43,419 bases of DNA from an uncultured Eubacteriales bacterium (GTDB taxonomy: Bacteria; Bacillota; Clostridia; Oscillospirales; CAG-272), in contig URAP01000015.1 of assembly GCA_900545935.1 (NCBI GenBank), positions 1 through 43,419 on the forward strand, in the 5' to 3' direction. The position numbers and the translations under genes are program-made. Shown in pieces: positions 23,775 through 32,455 of this stretch. The notes below the pieces were generated by a model that ran no database searches, was not told the DNA's origin, and saw only the letters and a list, made by a program, of their open reading frames with translations. The stretch's first letter is position 1, and each line of letters opens with the position of its first letter.

Positions 23775-24665
23775 ATGAAGAAAAGATCTGCGGCATTCAT
23801 TTTTGTCGATGTGCTGCTGATAATACTTATGATCCTGCCGATAGCGGGGCTGATAACTCTGTATATCCTGACAACGCCCGCGAGCGAGGGTATACAGATA
23901 ACCGGAGCGCGGATATACTTTACGCTTGATACCCCTATTCAGCCGTTCCCGATAACCGAATCGCAGGTCAATTCGCTCGCCGTAGTGCTCGTTGTTTTCT
24001 GGTTCTGCCTGTTTATCACACACGGCATCAAGTCAAAGCCGACCACCCGCCGTCAGCTCATCGCGGAGTGGATAGTCGAAACGACCGAAAATCTCGTCCG
24101 CACGAATATGGATCCGTATTTTGACGGCTTTGCTCCCTTTGTGGCGGCAATTATGGCATTGTCGGCGCTCTCAAGTCTGCTGACTCTGTTCGGTCTGTAC
24201 CCGCCGACCTCGGATCTTAATATTGTCGCAGGGTGGGCGCTGCTCGTGTTTATTCTGATAACGCACTATAAGATGAAGGCGGGGCCGCTCAACTACCTAA
24301 AGAGCTTTGCCGACCCAATCCCGCTCACCCCGCTTAACGTAATAAGCGAGATTGCGACACCGGTTTCTATGTCGTTTCGTCACTACGGAAATGTGCTTTC
24401 CGGTTCGGTAATTTCGGTGCTTGTCGCTGCGGGACTCGGCGGACTGTCGAGCATTGTGCTCGGACGGTTGCCCGGTGCGCTCGCATCGTTCCCGCTCTTC
24501 CGCATCGGTATACCCGCCGTGCTCTCGGTATATTTCGACATTTTCAGCGGTTGCCTGCAGGCGTTTATCTTCGCAATGCTGACAATGCTGTATATAACCA
24601 ACGGCTTTCCCGCCGACGAATATGCACGCCGACGTGCGCGCAAGGCGGCTAAGGCAAAGCGCTGA
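23775..24665 (+). CDS. atpB: F-type ATP synthase subunit a
   Basis: The 296-residue a subunit is the stator half of the F0 ion channel. The essential Arg is in SMSFRHYGNVLSG (about residue 205), facing the c ring. Other family features are PPTSDLNIVAGWALLVF and LTPLNVISEIATPVS. The C-terminus ends with a very basic tail (ARRRARKAAKAKR). ATG 23775 follows GGGAGATGAT. A 230-bp gap with no gene separates it from atpE. Confidence 0.93.
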   Translation: MKKRSAAFIFVDVLLIILMILPIAGLITLYILTTPASEGIQITGARIYFTLDTPIQPFPITESQVNSLAVVLVVFWFCLFITHGIKSKPTTRRQLIAEWIVETTENLVRTNMDPYFDGFAPFVAAIMALSALSSLLTLFGLYPPTSDLNIVAGWALLVFILITHYKMKAGPLNYLKSFADPIPLTPLNVISEIATPVSMSFRHYGNVLSGSVISVLVAAGLGGLSSIVLGRLPGALASFPLFRIGIPAVLSVYFDIFSGCLQAFIFAMLTMLYITNGFPADEYARRRARKAAKAKR

Positions 24666-24895
24666 GCACTTGTGTAATGATGTTGCTCAAATAAGCCACA
24701 TGAGTATTTCATTAGTGTATTTGAGCGCTTCACAGCATTTCGGCTCATCTCAGCATCTGCGGTTTGTATTCGCCGCGGCGCAAGCCGTCCGTCGACTGCC
24801 TGCCGTGCAGCTCGTTAAATGCAAAACGGGACAAGCAGTGCTTGCCTGTTAATATAAACATCCATCAAAACCTTTAAAAATCGGAGGAAATTAAA

Positions 24896-25186
24896 ATGGA
24901 ACTCGCTATAGGTATTATTCTCGGTTGCTGCGGACTCGGTGCAGGACTTGCAATGATTGCAGGTATCGGACCGGGTATCGGAGAAGGAAATGCTGTCGCT
25001 AAGGCTTGCGAAGCAATCGGTCGTCAGCCTGAGAGCAAGGGCTCGGTAACAACCACCATGCTCATGGGTTGTGCAATTGCCGAGACCACCGGTCTTTATG
25101 CGCTCGTTATTGCGATACTTCTTATCTTCATGGCACCCGGCAGATTTGTAGATATCCTCGTAAACACAATGGCTAAGCTCGGCTGA
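24896..25186 (+). CDS. atpE: F-type ATP synthase subunit c, two-carboxylate type
   Basis: The 96-residue hairpin protein forms the rotor ring. Helix 1 carries AGIGPGIGEGNAVAKA and the polar loop is GRQPESKG. Helix 2 carries the ion-binding Glu63 in CAIAETTGLYALVIAILLIF. The E-T-x-x-x-Y pattern is of the Na+-binding kind; the helix-1 position that is Gln in common Na+ rings (Ile-Gly-Gln-Gly) is Glu30 here. The spacing Glu30-Glu63 (33 residues) equals that of the two-carboxylate ring of Fusobacterium nucleatum. Na+ coupling is thus likely but inferred. A very strong CGGAGG site fits the need for many copies. The C-terminus is about ten residues longer than usual. Confidence 0.95.
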   Translation: MELAIGIILGCCGLGAGLAMIAGIGPGIGEGNAVAKACEAIGRQPESKGSVTTTMLMGCAIAETTGLYALVIAILLIFMAPGRFVDILVNTMAKLG

Positions 25187-25200
25187 GCTGCCTGAGTGCT

Positions 25201-25274
25201 CTCGACTGCCTCGCATAGGCACGGTCGAGACGGACGGAGATGAGGTGCAGCGCGGCGTAAGCAGCCGCAGCACC
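25201..25274 (+). promoter_or_regulatory. two tandem hairpins between atpE and atpF
   Basis: CTCGAC...GTCGAG (25201-25229, with inner GCCT/AGGC) and GGTGC...GCACC (25244-25274, with inner GCGGC/GCCGC) form two stable stem-loops without T tracts. They may protect the 3' end of the c-subunit message or lower readthrough to atpF, helping set the high c:b ratio (inference). Confidence 0.5.
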
Positions 25275-25340
25275 TGTTCATTTGCGGTTGCCGCCGCGTA
25301 ATACCTGAGAAAGGAATCGACCGCTGCTCCGGCATCGGTC

Positions 25341-25865
25341 GTGGCAAAAATTATGGAGACCCAAACGCTTGAGGTCATATCTATAAACATATGGCAGATA
25401 GTCGTTTCTCTGTGCAATCTGATAATCCTCTTTTTCGTGCTGAAGAAATTCCTCTATAAGCCGGTCAAAAAGGTGCTTGCCGAGCGCAGCGCCGCAGTAG
25501 AAAAGGAGTATTCGGATGCGCGCAATGCCTCCGGCATCGCCGAGGAGAGCCGCATGAAGTGGGAGAATAAGCTCCGTGATGCGGATGCAGAGGCAGCCGC
25601 TGTCGTTCGCGATGCAACAAGCGCGGCTCAGACGCGCAGCAGCGAGATAATCGCCGAGGCGCGTGAGCGTGCGGGCGGAATTATCCGCGAGGCAGAGGAT
25701 GAGGCAAGCCTTGCAAAGAAGAAGGCACAGGGTGAGATCCGCGAGGAGATAGTAGATGTATCCGGCTGTCTTGCGGAAAAGCTGCTCGAGAGAGAGATAA
25801 ACGAGGGCGACCATCAGAAGCTCATTGACGATTTTATAGGCGACCTCGAAAACGACCGTAAATAA
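25341..25865 (+). CDS. atpF: F-type ATP synthase subunit b
   Basis: The 174-residue peripheral-stalk subunit has one N-terminal membrane helix (ISINIWQIVVSLCNLIILFF) followed by KKFLYKPVKKVLAERSAAVE and a long charged, Ala-rich helix for the b dimer. The frame opens with GTG at 25341; the ATG at 25353 (METQTLEV) matches the usual family N-terminus and is an equally good start, since neither has a strong ribosome site. atpH follows after 136 bp. Confidence 0.9.
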   Translation: MAKIMETQTLEVISINIWQIVVSLCNLIILFFVLKKFLYKPVKKVLAERSAAVEKEYSDARNASGIAEESRMKWENKLRDADAEAAAVVRDATSAAQTRSSEIIAEARERAGGIIREAEDEASLAKKKAQGEIREEIVDVSGCLAEKLLEREINEGDHQKLIDDFIGDLENDRK

Positions 25866-26001
25866 AATTCGGTTCTTTCTTTCACGTGTCGCGGTTTTAC
25901 GGCAATATATAACAACTGCTATGCGCAGATGAAATGCGCCGGAGCAGCTGTACGGTACTGCCTTTGACCGCTCTATAACCGATAACCGATCGGAGAACGA
26001 T

Positions 26002-26535
26002 ATGACAAGTACAGAAAAGGAATATGCCGCAGCGCTGTTTGAGCTTGCCTGCGAGAGCGGCAAGGAGACCGAGTACGGCGACGCTCTGCATACCGCGCAG
26101 ACGGTGATATTTGCCGATGCGAGATATCCGCAGCTGCTGTCGGTGCCGTCGATCCCGTCCTCGGAGCGTACAAAAATGCTCAGGGAGGCGATAGGCGATG
26201 CCGTGCCGGAGGTCGTGCGTGATTTTCTCTCGCTGCTGACCGAGCGCGGCAGGATTGAAATGCTTCCGCGCTGCGTCGAGGAATATGATATTCTTCTGCG
26301 CGAGCGTCAGCGTACTGCGGTGGCGGTCGTTACCAGCGCCGTTCCGCTTACAGAGGGGCAGCTCGAGCGGCTGCGCTCGGCGCTTGAGAAAAAAACGGGC
26401 GAGCATATTTCGCTTCGCACCGAGCTTGACCCGTCGCTGATCGGCGGCGTGCGCGTCCGCGTGGGAGATACTCTAATAGACGGAACGCTGTCGGGCAGAC
26501 TACACGATATCAGAGAGAGCATTTCGGGCAGATGA
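26002..26535 (+). CDS. atpH: F-type ATP synthase subunit delta
   Basis: The 177-residue delta subunit joins the b stalk to the alpha3beta3 head. The N-terminal helical domain begins STEKEYAAALFELACESGKE, and the conserved C-terminal part has LRTELDPSLIGGVRVRVGD (about residues 139-157) followed by IDGTLSGRLHDIRESI. Length and motifs are normal. It is followed by atpA after 35 bp with a GAAAGGATGAG site. Confidence 0.92.
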   Translation: MTSTEKEYAAALFELACESGKETEYGDALHTAQTVIFADARYPQLLSVPSIPSSERTKMLREAIGDAVPEVVRDFLSLLTERGRIEMLPRCVEEYDILLRERQRTAVAVVTSAVPLTEGQLERLRSALEKKTGEHISLRTELDPSLIGGVRVRVGDTLIDGTLSGRLHDIRESISGR

Positions 26536-26570
26536 TGCCCGCTGTGCTTCCGAAAGGATGAGATCAGCAG

Positions 26571-28064
26571 ATGAATTCAAGACCTGATGAAATCAGCAGC
26601 ATAATAAAACAGCAGATAAAGGAATACGAGTCGCATGTCGAGATGTCCGAGACGGGTACCGTCGTACTTGTCGGCGACGGCATCGCGCGTGTCTACGGTG
26701 TGACCGGCTGCATGGCAGGCGAGCTGCTCGAATTTGACGACGGCAGCTACGGCATGGCGCAGAACCTCGAGACCGAGACGGTCTCGGTAGCCGTTTTGTC
26801 CGATAAGAACTCCATACGCGAAGGCTCGAGGGTCCGCCGCACGGGACGTGTCGTTTCGGTTCCCGTAGGTGAGGGATTGCTCGGACGAGTCGTCGGACCG
26901 CTCGGAAACCCCATCGACGGCAAGGGCGATATTGAGTCAACAGAGACCCGCCCGATAGAGGCTGAGGCGCCCGGAATAATCAAGAGAAAGAGTGTATCGG
27001 TGCCGCTGCAGACGGGTATTAAGGCTATCGACAGCATGATACCGATAGGACGCGGACAGCGTGAGCTTATCATCGGAGACCGCCAGACGGGTAAGACAGA
27101 GATAGCTATTGATACCATTATCAATCAGCGCGATCAGAATGTTATATGCATCTATGTTGCGATAGGACAGAAGAATACATCTGTCGTCAAAATTCAGAAT
27201 GAGCTTGCGGCTGCGGGCGCGATGCCGTATACCATCATTGTTGCCGCCGGTGCCTCCGAGAGTGCACCGCTGCAGTATATAGCACCGTATGCGGGCTGCG
27301 CTATGGCGGAGTATTTTCGCGAGCAGGGCAGAGATGTGCTCATCGTTTATGACGATCTGAGCAAGCATGCCGTCGCCTACCGCGCACTCTCGCTGCTTAT
27401 CCGCCGTCCGCCGGGACGAGAGGCTTATCCGGGAGACGTATTCTATCTCCATTCGCGCCTGCTCGAGCGTGCCGCTTGCGTTGCTCCGGAGTACGGCGGA
27501 GGCTCGATAACCGCACTGCCGATAATCGAGACTCAGGCGGGCGATGTTTCGGCTTATATCCCGACAAACGTAATTTCTATTACCGACGGTCAGATATTCC
27601 TCGAGACCGAGCTGTTCCATTCTGGCGTTATGCCTGCTATAAATCCCGGTATCTCGGTATCGCGTGTCGGAGGCAGCGCTCAGCTCAAGGCGATGAAGAA
27701 GGTCTCGGGACCGCTTAAGCTGCTCTATTCGCAGTACCGCGAGCTGCAGTCGTTTGCACAGTTCGGCAGCGACCTCGACGCAGATACAAAATCCCGTCTC
27801 GCGCTCGGCGAGCGTATCGTCGAGGTACTCAAGCAGGGACGTAATTCACCCGTACACGTCGGTTGTCAGGTGGCTATCGTATATGCGGTTGTCAACGGTT
27901 ATCTAAGCGATGTTCCGGTCGCAGAGGTGCATAATTACGAGGAGCGGCTGTACGAGAAGCTCCGCACCGACGCACCCGAATTCCTGCGCCGCGTGACCGA
28001 GGGTAAGTTTGAGGAAGAGGATGTCGAGACGCTCCGTGCCGTTCTTGCTTCCATGCAGAGGTGA
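26571..28064 (+). CDS. atpA: F-type ATP synthase subunit alpha
   Basis: The 497-residue non-catalytic head subunit has Walker A GDRQTGKTEIAID (about residues 169-181), LIVYDDLSKHAVAYR, the helical region with RRPPGREAYPGDVFYLHSRL and the FQTNVIS-type stretch YIPTNVISITDGQIFLE. Near the end of the central domain is GSAQLKAMKKVSGPLKLLYS. Length is normal. The stop at 28062-28064 is a few bases before the gamma start. Confidence 0.96.
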   Translation: MNSRPDEISSIIKQQIKEYESHVEMSETGTVVLVGDGIARVYGVTGCMAGELLEFDDGSYGMAQNLETETVSVAVLSDKNSIREGSRVRRTGRVVSVPVGEGLLGRVVGPLGNPIDGKGDIESTETRPIEAEAPGIIKRKSVSVPLQTGIKAIDSMIPIGRGQRELIIGDRQTGKTEIAIDTIINQRDQNVICIYVAIGQKNTSVVKIQNELAAAGAMPYTIIVAAGASESAPLQYIAPYAGCAMAEYFREQGRDVLIVYDDLSKHAVAYRALSLLIRRPPGREAYPGDVFYLHSRLLERAACVAPEYGGGSITALPIIETQAGDVSAYIPTNVISITDGQIFLETELFHSGVMPAINPGISVSRVGGSAQLKAMKKVSGPLKLLYSQYRELQSFAQFGSDLDADTKSRLALGERIVEVLKQGRNSPVHVGCQVAIVYAVVNGYLSDVPVAEVHNYEERLYEKLRTDAPEFLRRVTEGKFEEEDVETLRAVLASMQR

Positions 28065-28069
28065 GTACT

Positions 28070-28954
28070 ATGGGCGGAGATATCAAGAATCTTCGGGCAA
28101 GAATAAAGAGTGTTGACTCGACACTGCATCTGACAAGCGCTATGGGGCTTGTCGCATCGTCCAAAATACGCCGCGCGGGCACGGCGATGCAGAACGGCAG
28201 GCAGTACGCCGCCGCTCTCGAAGATACTGTGCAAACTCTCGCGTCGTCACCGGAGTGCCGCCGTACACCGTATATGACACCCCGTGACGGCGCGCCGGAG
28301 ACGGTGATAGTTATTGCCGGTGACCGCGGTCTTGCAGGCGGCTATAACACAAATGCATTTCGTGTATGTGATGCGCTGCTTGCTGAGATTAACGCTCGCG
28401 GCGCAGAGAACCGCGTTATTCCGATAGGAAAGCGCGCATGCGACCGATACTCCGACAGCGCGGGCTCTGTGAACGAAGAGGGCGACGGCGGAAACGATGC
28501 CGCACGTGAGAGCTTTGCCTCATCCGAGCGTATAACATATGCCGAGGTCCGCGCGCTGTCAGAGCGGATATGCGAGGAGTTCACCTCCGGTGAATGCTCG
28601 AGGCTGTGGGTAGTTTCTACCTCTTTTGTTTCAATGATGAAGCAGGTGGCGTGCACCGAATTGCTGCTTCCGCTGTCGCCCGACCGTGCCGAGAGGCGCG
28701 GCGGTTGTGTGCTCTACGAGCCGGACGGCGCTGCCGTGCTGAATACGCTAGTCTCGGAGTATGTTGCCGGCAAGATATATGCCGCAGTTAAGGAGAGCTT
28801 TGCAAGTGAGGTCGCAGCTCGCCGGATGGCGATGGACTCTGCCGAAAAGAACGCAAAGCAGATGATATCCGACCTTCAGCTCAGCTATAACCGCGCACGT
28901 CAGAGCGCGATCACTCAGGAGATTACCGAGATCGTTGCAGGCAGCGGCGATTGA
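28070..28954 (+). CDS. atpG: F-type ATP synthase subunit gamma
   Basis: About 294 residues form the central rotor shaft. The N-terminal helix MGGDIKNLRARIKSVDSTLH and C-terminal LSYNRARQSAITQEITEIVA are the two conserved coiled-coil strands. IAGDRGLAGGYNTNAFRV is the internal signature. I prefer ATG 28070, preceded by AGAGGTGAG, to the GTG at 28061 that overlaps the alpha stop. atpD begins 151 bp on. Confidence 0.94.
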   Translation: MGGDIKNLRARIKSVDSTLHLTSAMGLVASSKIRRAGTAMQNGRQYAAALEDTVQTLASSPECRRTPYMTPRDGAPETVIVIAGDRGLAGGYNTNAFRVCDALLAEINARGAENRVIPIGKRACDRYSDSAGSVNEEGDGGNDAARESFASSERITYAEVRALSERICEEFTSGECSRLWVVSTSFVSMMKQVACTELLLPLSPDRAERRGGCVLYEPDGAAVLNTLVSEYVAGKIYAAVKESFASEVAARRMAMDSAEKNAKQMISDLQLSYNRARQSAITQEITEIVAGSGD

Positions 28955-29105
28955 GGCAGATCCGACCCGTTCGGCTCGAATTATTTGATCATTATTATTT
29001 ACCGTTTGCCGCGGCATAAAAGTGCCGCATGATACCGATCGGCAAACGCTCTGTGTGGGAGCATTGCTTCCGCATTATACGAAAAATACCGTAAGGAGAT
29101 ATGTT

Positions 29106-30509
29106 ATGGCAGAATCTCGCAAGGGCGTAGTTACTCAGGTAATGGGACCTGTCGTCGATGTTCGCTTTGACGACGAGGGTTCGCTGCCCGATATATATAA
29201 TGCGCTTACAATGCCGATAGGCGATAAGACGCTGACCGTCGAGGTCGCGCAGCATATCGGCGATAATACCGTTCGCTGCATAGCAATGGCTTCTACCGAC
29301 GGACTTACGAGGGGAACCGAGGTGCTTGATACCGGCAGAGGGATTACCGTTCCGGTCGGCAGAGAGACGCTCGGACGCATTCTCAACGTGCTCGGTGATG
29401 TCGTAGACGAGGGCGAGCCGCTGAAAACCGCGAATCGCAGTCCCATTCACCGCGCTGCTCCGTCGTACGATGAGCTCTCTACCTCTACCGAGGTGCTCGA
29501 GACAGGTATCAAGGTCATTGACCTTATCTGCCCGTTTGCGAAGGGCGGTAAGATCGGACTGTTCGGCGGCGCAGGCGTCGGCAAGACCGTGCTTATCATG
29601 GAGCTTATCAATAACATAGCCAAGGAGCACGGCGGACTCTCGGTCTTTACCGGTGTCGGCGAGCGTACCCGTGAGGGTAACGACCTATACAACGAAATGA
29701 CCGAGTCGGGGGTTATCAAGAATACCTCGCTTGTCTACGGTCAGATGAACGAGCCGCCCGGAGCGAGAATGCGTGTCGCGCTCTCCGGTCTCACCGTTGC
29801 GGAGTATTTTCGTGATGTTGAGGGTCAGGACGTGCTGCTCTTTATAGATAATATCTTCCGCTTTACTCAGGCGGGAAGCGAGGTCTCCGCGCTGCTCGGC
29901 AGAATGCCTTCTGCGGTCGGATATCAGCCTACGCTTGCTACCGAGATGGGCGCGCTTCAGGAGCGTATCACCTCCACAAAGCGCGGCTCTATCACGAGTA
30001 TTCAGGCAGTATATGTCCCTGCCGACGATCTGACCGACCCTGCGCCCGCAACGACCTTTGCGCATCTTGATGCCACAACGGTACTTTCGCGTTCGATAGC
30101 ATCTCAGGGTATCTATCCCGCAGTTGATCCGCTCGAGTCGACAAGCCGCATCCTTTCGGCAGATATTCTCGGCGAGGAGCACTATAATACCGCGCGTGAG
30201 GTCCAGCGCATAATTCAGCGCTACCGCGAGCTGATGGATATTATCGCTATCATGGGTATGGACGAGCTTTCCGACGAGGACAAGCTGCTCGTCGGCAGAG
30301 CGAGAAAGATACAGCGCTTCCTGTCGCAGCCGTTCCACGTCTCCGAGAAGTTCAACGGCTTTCCCGGAGTGTATGTTCCGCTGTCCGAGACTATTCGCGG
30401 CTTCCGTGAGATAATCGAGGGTAAGCACGATGATCTGCCGGAGTCGGCGTTCCTCTTTGTCGGAACTATCGACGAGGCTGTCGAAAAGGCTAAGGGGCTT
30501 GCAAAATGA
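29106..30509 (+). CDS. atpD: F-type ATP synthase subunit beta
   Basis: The 467-residue catalytic subunit has Walker A GLFGGAGVGKTVLIMELINN (about residues 149-168), the GERTREGNDLYNEM catalytic Glu region, DVLLFIDNIFRFTQAGSEVS (Walker B) and ALLGRMPSAVGYQPTLATEM. The frame is open from 29022, but ATG 29106 (MAESRKG) has AAGGAG and matches the family N-terminus. It overlaps atpC by four bases (ATGA). Confidence 0.97.
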   Translation: MAESRKGVVTQVMGPVVDVRFDDEGSLPDIYNALTMPIGDKTLTVEVAQHIGDNTVRCIAMASTDGLTRGTEVLDTGRGITVPVGRETLGRILNVLGDVVDEGEPLKTANRSPIHRAAPSYDELSTSTEVLETGIKVIDLICPFAKGGKIGLFGGAGVGKTVLIMELINNIAKEHGGLSVFTGVGERTREGNDLYNEMTESGVIKNTSLVYGQMNEPPGARMRVALSGLTVAEYFRDVEGQDVLLFIDNIFRFTQAGSEVSALLGRMPSAVGYQPTLATEMGALQERITSTKRGSITSIQAVYVPADDLTDPAPATTFAHLDATTVLSRSIASQGIYPAVDPLESTSRILSADILGEEHYNTAREVQRIIQRYRELMDIIAIMGMDELSDEDKLLVGRARKIQRFLSQPFHVSEKFNGFPGVYVPLSETIRGFREIIEGKHDDLPESAFLFVGTIDEAVEKAKGLAK

Positions 30510-30772
30510 AGCAGTTTACGCTTGTGATATCCTCTCCTGACGGTGAGATATTTCGTGGTGATGTTTACGGAATCAGTCTGCGCGGTGCGGGCGGAGATCT
30601 TGCCGTTCTTGCCGGTCATATTCCGCTGATAACCACCGTGCTGCCGTGCGACGTTAAGATAGATATAAACGACGAGCATGATTCCATAGGTCACACCGGC
30701 GGAGGAATGCTCACCGTCGGTACGGATAAGGTAACGCTGCTCACCGGTGATTTTGAGTGGATTCAAAAATAA
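30506..30772 (+). CDS. atpC: F-type ATP synthase subunit epsilon, lacking the C-terminal helices
   Basis: The 88-residue protein is the N-terminal beta-sandwich of epsilon: FTLVISSPDGEIFRGDVYGI, then LRGAGGDLAVLAGHIPLITT, and TVGTDKVTLLTGDFEW. Usual epsilon subunits have about 130-140 residues with a C-terminal helical hairpin that inhibits ATP hydrolysis; here the protein ends after the sandwich. The atpD overlap (ATGA) implies translational coupling. A terminator follows 45 bp later. Confidence 0.93.
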   Translation: MKQFTLVISSPDGEIFRGDVYGISLRGAGGDLAVLAGHIPLITTVLPCDVKIDINDEHDSIGHTGGGMLTVGTDKVTLLTGDFEWIQK

Positions 30773-30816
30773 TATTTGCCGTATGCAGTGCTGCCGTGCG
30801 GTGGTAATATGTATTA

Positions 30817-30845
30817 AAAGAGCGGGGCGCTGCCTCGCTCTTTTT
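30817..30845 (+). terminator. intrinsic terminator of the atp operon
   Basis: AAAGAGCGGGG pairs with CCTCGCTCTTT (one G-U pair), followed by a T tract. Confidence 0.9.
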
Positions 30846-30983
30846 GCGTCGGGATGAAGAACATATTTGTTCAAATGCACCGAGCAGTCTGTGTTGTCTT
30901 GCTTTTTTTCAGCGTCTGAACCGGGTAGAGAAAAGGTCAGAGCGTCGCTTTCGTTTCGTGCTTTTCCGGTGCCCCGTGATGTC

Positions 30984-32075
30984 TTAGCCGGCTGCGGCGA
31001 ATGAGGGCGCCAACAGCGAATCGCATCCGCGTATCATCCGTTCGATAAAAATACCGTACCCCTTTGTCGGATCGGTTATCATAACGTGTGTTACCGCACC
31101 TACGAGTTTTCCGTGCTGGATCACCGGGCTGCCGCTCATTCCCTGTACGATACCTCCCGTTATCTCGAGCAGCGCGGGATCGGTTATCTCGATAATGAAG
31201 TTGCGTGTTTCTTCCCCGCTTGTGTCGAGTTTGCTTATTTTTGCCTTATAGCGTTTAGCGCTTCCCTCGACAGAGCAGATTATTTCGGCATTGCCTATCT
31301 CGACATCCTCCTCCGGCGCGAGTGATATCAGCTTGTCACTGCCACTCGGCGCGAGCGAGAAAATACCGTAAACACCGCTGTCGGTGTTGGATAGCGCCGT
31401 GCCCGAGCATGCCGTGCCGAAATAGCCTTGCAGCTCGCCGGGCGCGCCTGCCTTACCTTTTTTTATTCCGGTCAGTATGACATCGGAAACGCATCCGCGC
31501 TTCATCGGCATAAGGATTCCGGTGTCGCTGTCGTATATTCCGTGACCGAGCCCGCCGAAGGCGAGCGTCTCGGGAATGATATAGGTCAGTGTGCCGATAC
31601 CTGCTGTGCTGTCCCGCACCCACACGCCTATTTTATAACCTTTTCCGTCGTCAACCGGGATAGGGCATACAGTGTGTGAAATGCCGTCGCGCTCGAATGT
31701 GACAAGTGTACTTTTACCCTCAGACTCGGATATGCGCTCGTTAAGCGACAGGATGCTGTCTACGGGCTCATCGCCGACTGCGGTAATGATATCGCCTGCC
31801 TTTATTCCGGCATCCGCCGCAGGAGTAACGTTGCCGCCGGGACCGCTGACCTCTCCTACACCGACGACGAGCACACCGTCGGTCTGCAGCTTTATGCCGA
31901 AGGTTTGACCGCCGGGATAGACCTTCATCTCGGTTATATCGGCGCTCTCTGACAGCCCGACAGTCAGTCTCGAACCATCGCCGCCGGCAGCTGCGGCGGA
32001 TAACGGAGCGCTGAGCAGCAGAACGGCAGAGACGGCGGATAAAATTGCTTTTTTGCAGATGTTACCATAGTTCAC
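30984..32075 (-). CDS. spoIVB: SpoIVB-type serine peptidase (sporulation)
   Basis: The 363-residue protein starts with GTG (32073-32075) after a GGACGGA site. It has a signal/anchor helix (ILSAVSAVLLLSAPLSAAAA), then a PDZ domain (GIKAGDIITAVGDEPVDSIL) at about residues 85-135, and an S55 peptidase domain with His178 in FGGLGHG and Ser314 in VQGMSGSPV. In Bacillus SpoIVB is secreted by the forespore and cleaves SpoIVFA, which triggers pro-sigma-K processing in the mother cell. Its presence argues that the organism forms spores or did so recently. It is convergent with the atp operon. Confidence 0.94.
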   Translation of the reverse strand: MNYGNICKKAILSAVSAVLLLSAPLSAAAAGGDGSRLTVGLSESADITEMKVYPGGQTFGIKLQTDGVLVVGVGEVSGPGGNVTPAADAGIKAGDIITAVGDEPVDSILSLNERISESEGKSTLVTFERDGISHTVCPIPVDDGKGYKIGVWVRDSTAGIGTLTYIIPETLAFGGLGHGIYDSDTGILMPMKRGCVSDVILTGIKKGKAGAPGELQGYFGTACSGTALSNTDSGVYGIFSLAPSGSDKLISLAPEEDVEIGNAEIICSVEGSAKRYKAKISKLDTSGEETRNFIIEITDPALLEITGGIVQGMSGSPVIQHGKLVGAVTHVMITDPTKGYGIFIERMIRGCDSLLAPSFAAAG

Positions 32076-32455
32076 TATGCTTTTCCGTCCTTGACTCGAC
32101 CGCGTTGCGGTCGATTTTTTGTGCAGTCATGCTGCACAAGCATAGTTTTTACGTGCGGTGTGATTCTATGTCATGCAAAATTTCTCTCGATTTCATCTCG
32201 CCCGAAAAGCCTCGCTGCGACGCGGCAAATAGGAAATTATCAGTTTATGTAATATGTTCAAAAAAAATACATACATTTTCTTCTGTAATGTAGTATAATA
32301 TTTTTAGTGGGTTCGGTCTTGACCGTCTCAAGCGCATTTCGGTAATGTGGAGAACGGTTCTGGAATTCAGCGGATGCGCAGATGTGCGGACAGATGTATG
32401 CCGAACCATATATTTTCGGAGGGAGAGTCTCGCTGTGCGGGGCGATGCTTATATT
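32076..32455. promoter_or_regulatory. divergent spoIVB/pepD intergenic region with two hairpins
   Basis: Two perfect hairpins lie close to spoIVB: TCGACCGC/GCGGTCGA (32096-32114), followed on the plus strand by T6, and TTGTGCAG/CTGCACAA (32119-32139). On the minus strand both would be in the spoIVB leader. A TATAAT at 32294-32299 points to the plus strand for pepD, with no good -35. A GCATG...CGTAAAA arrangement on the minus strand (about 32145-32180) loosely resembles a sigma-F/G promoter; this is weak. Confidence 0.45.
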
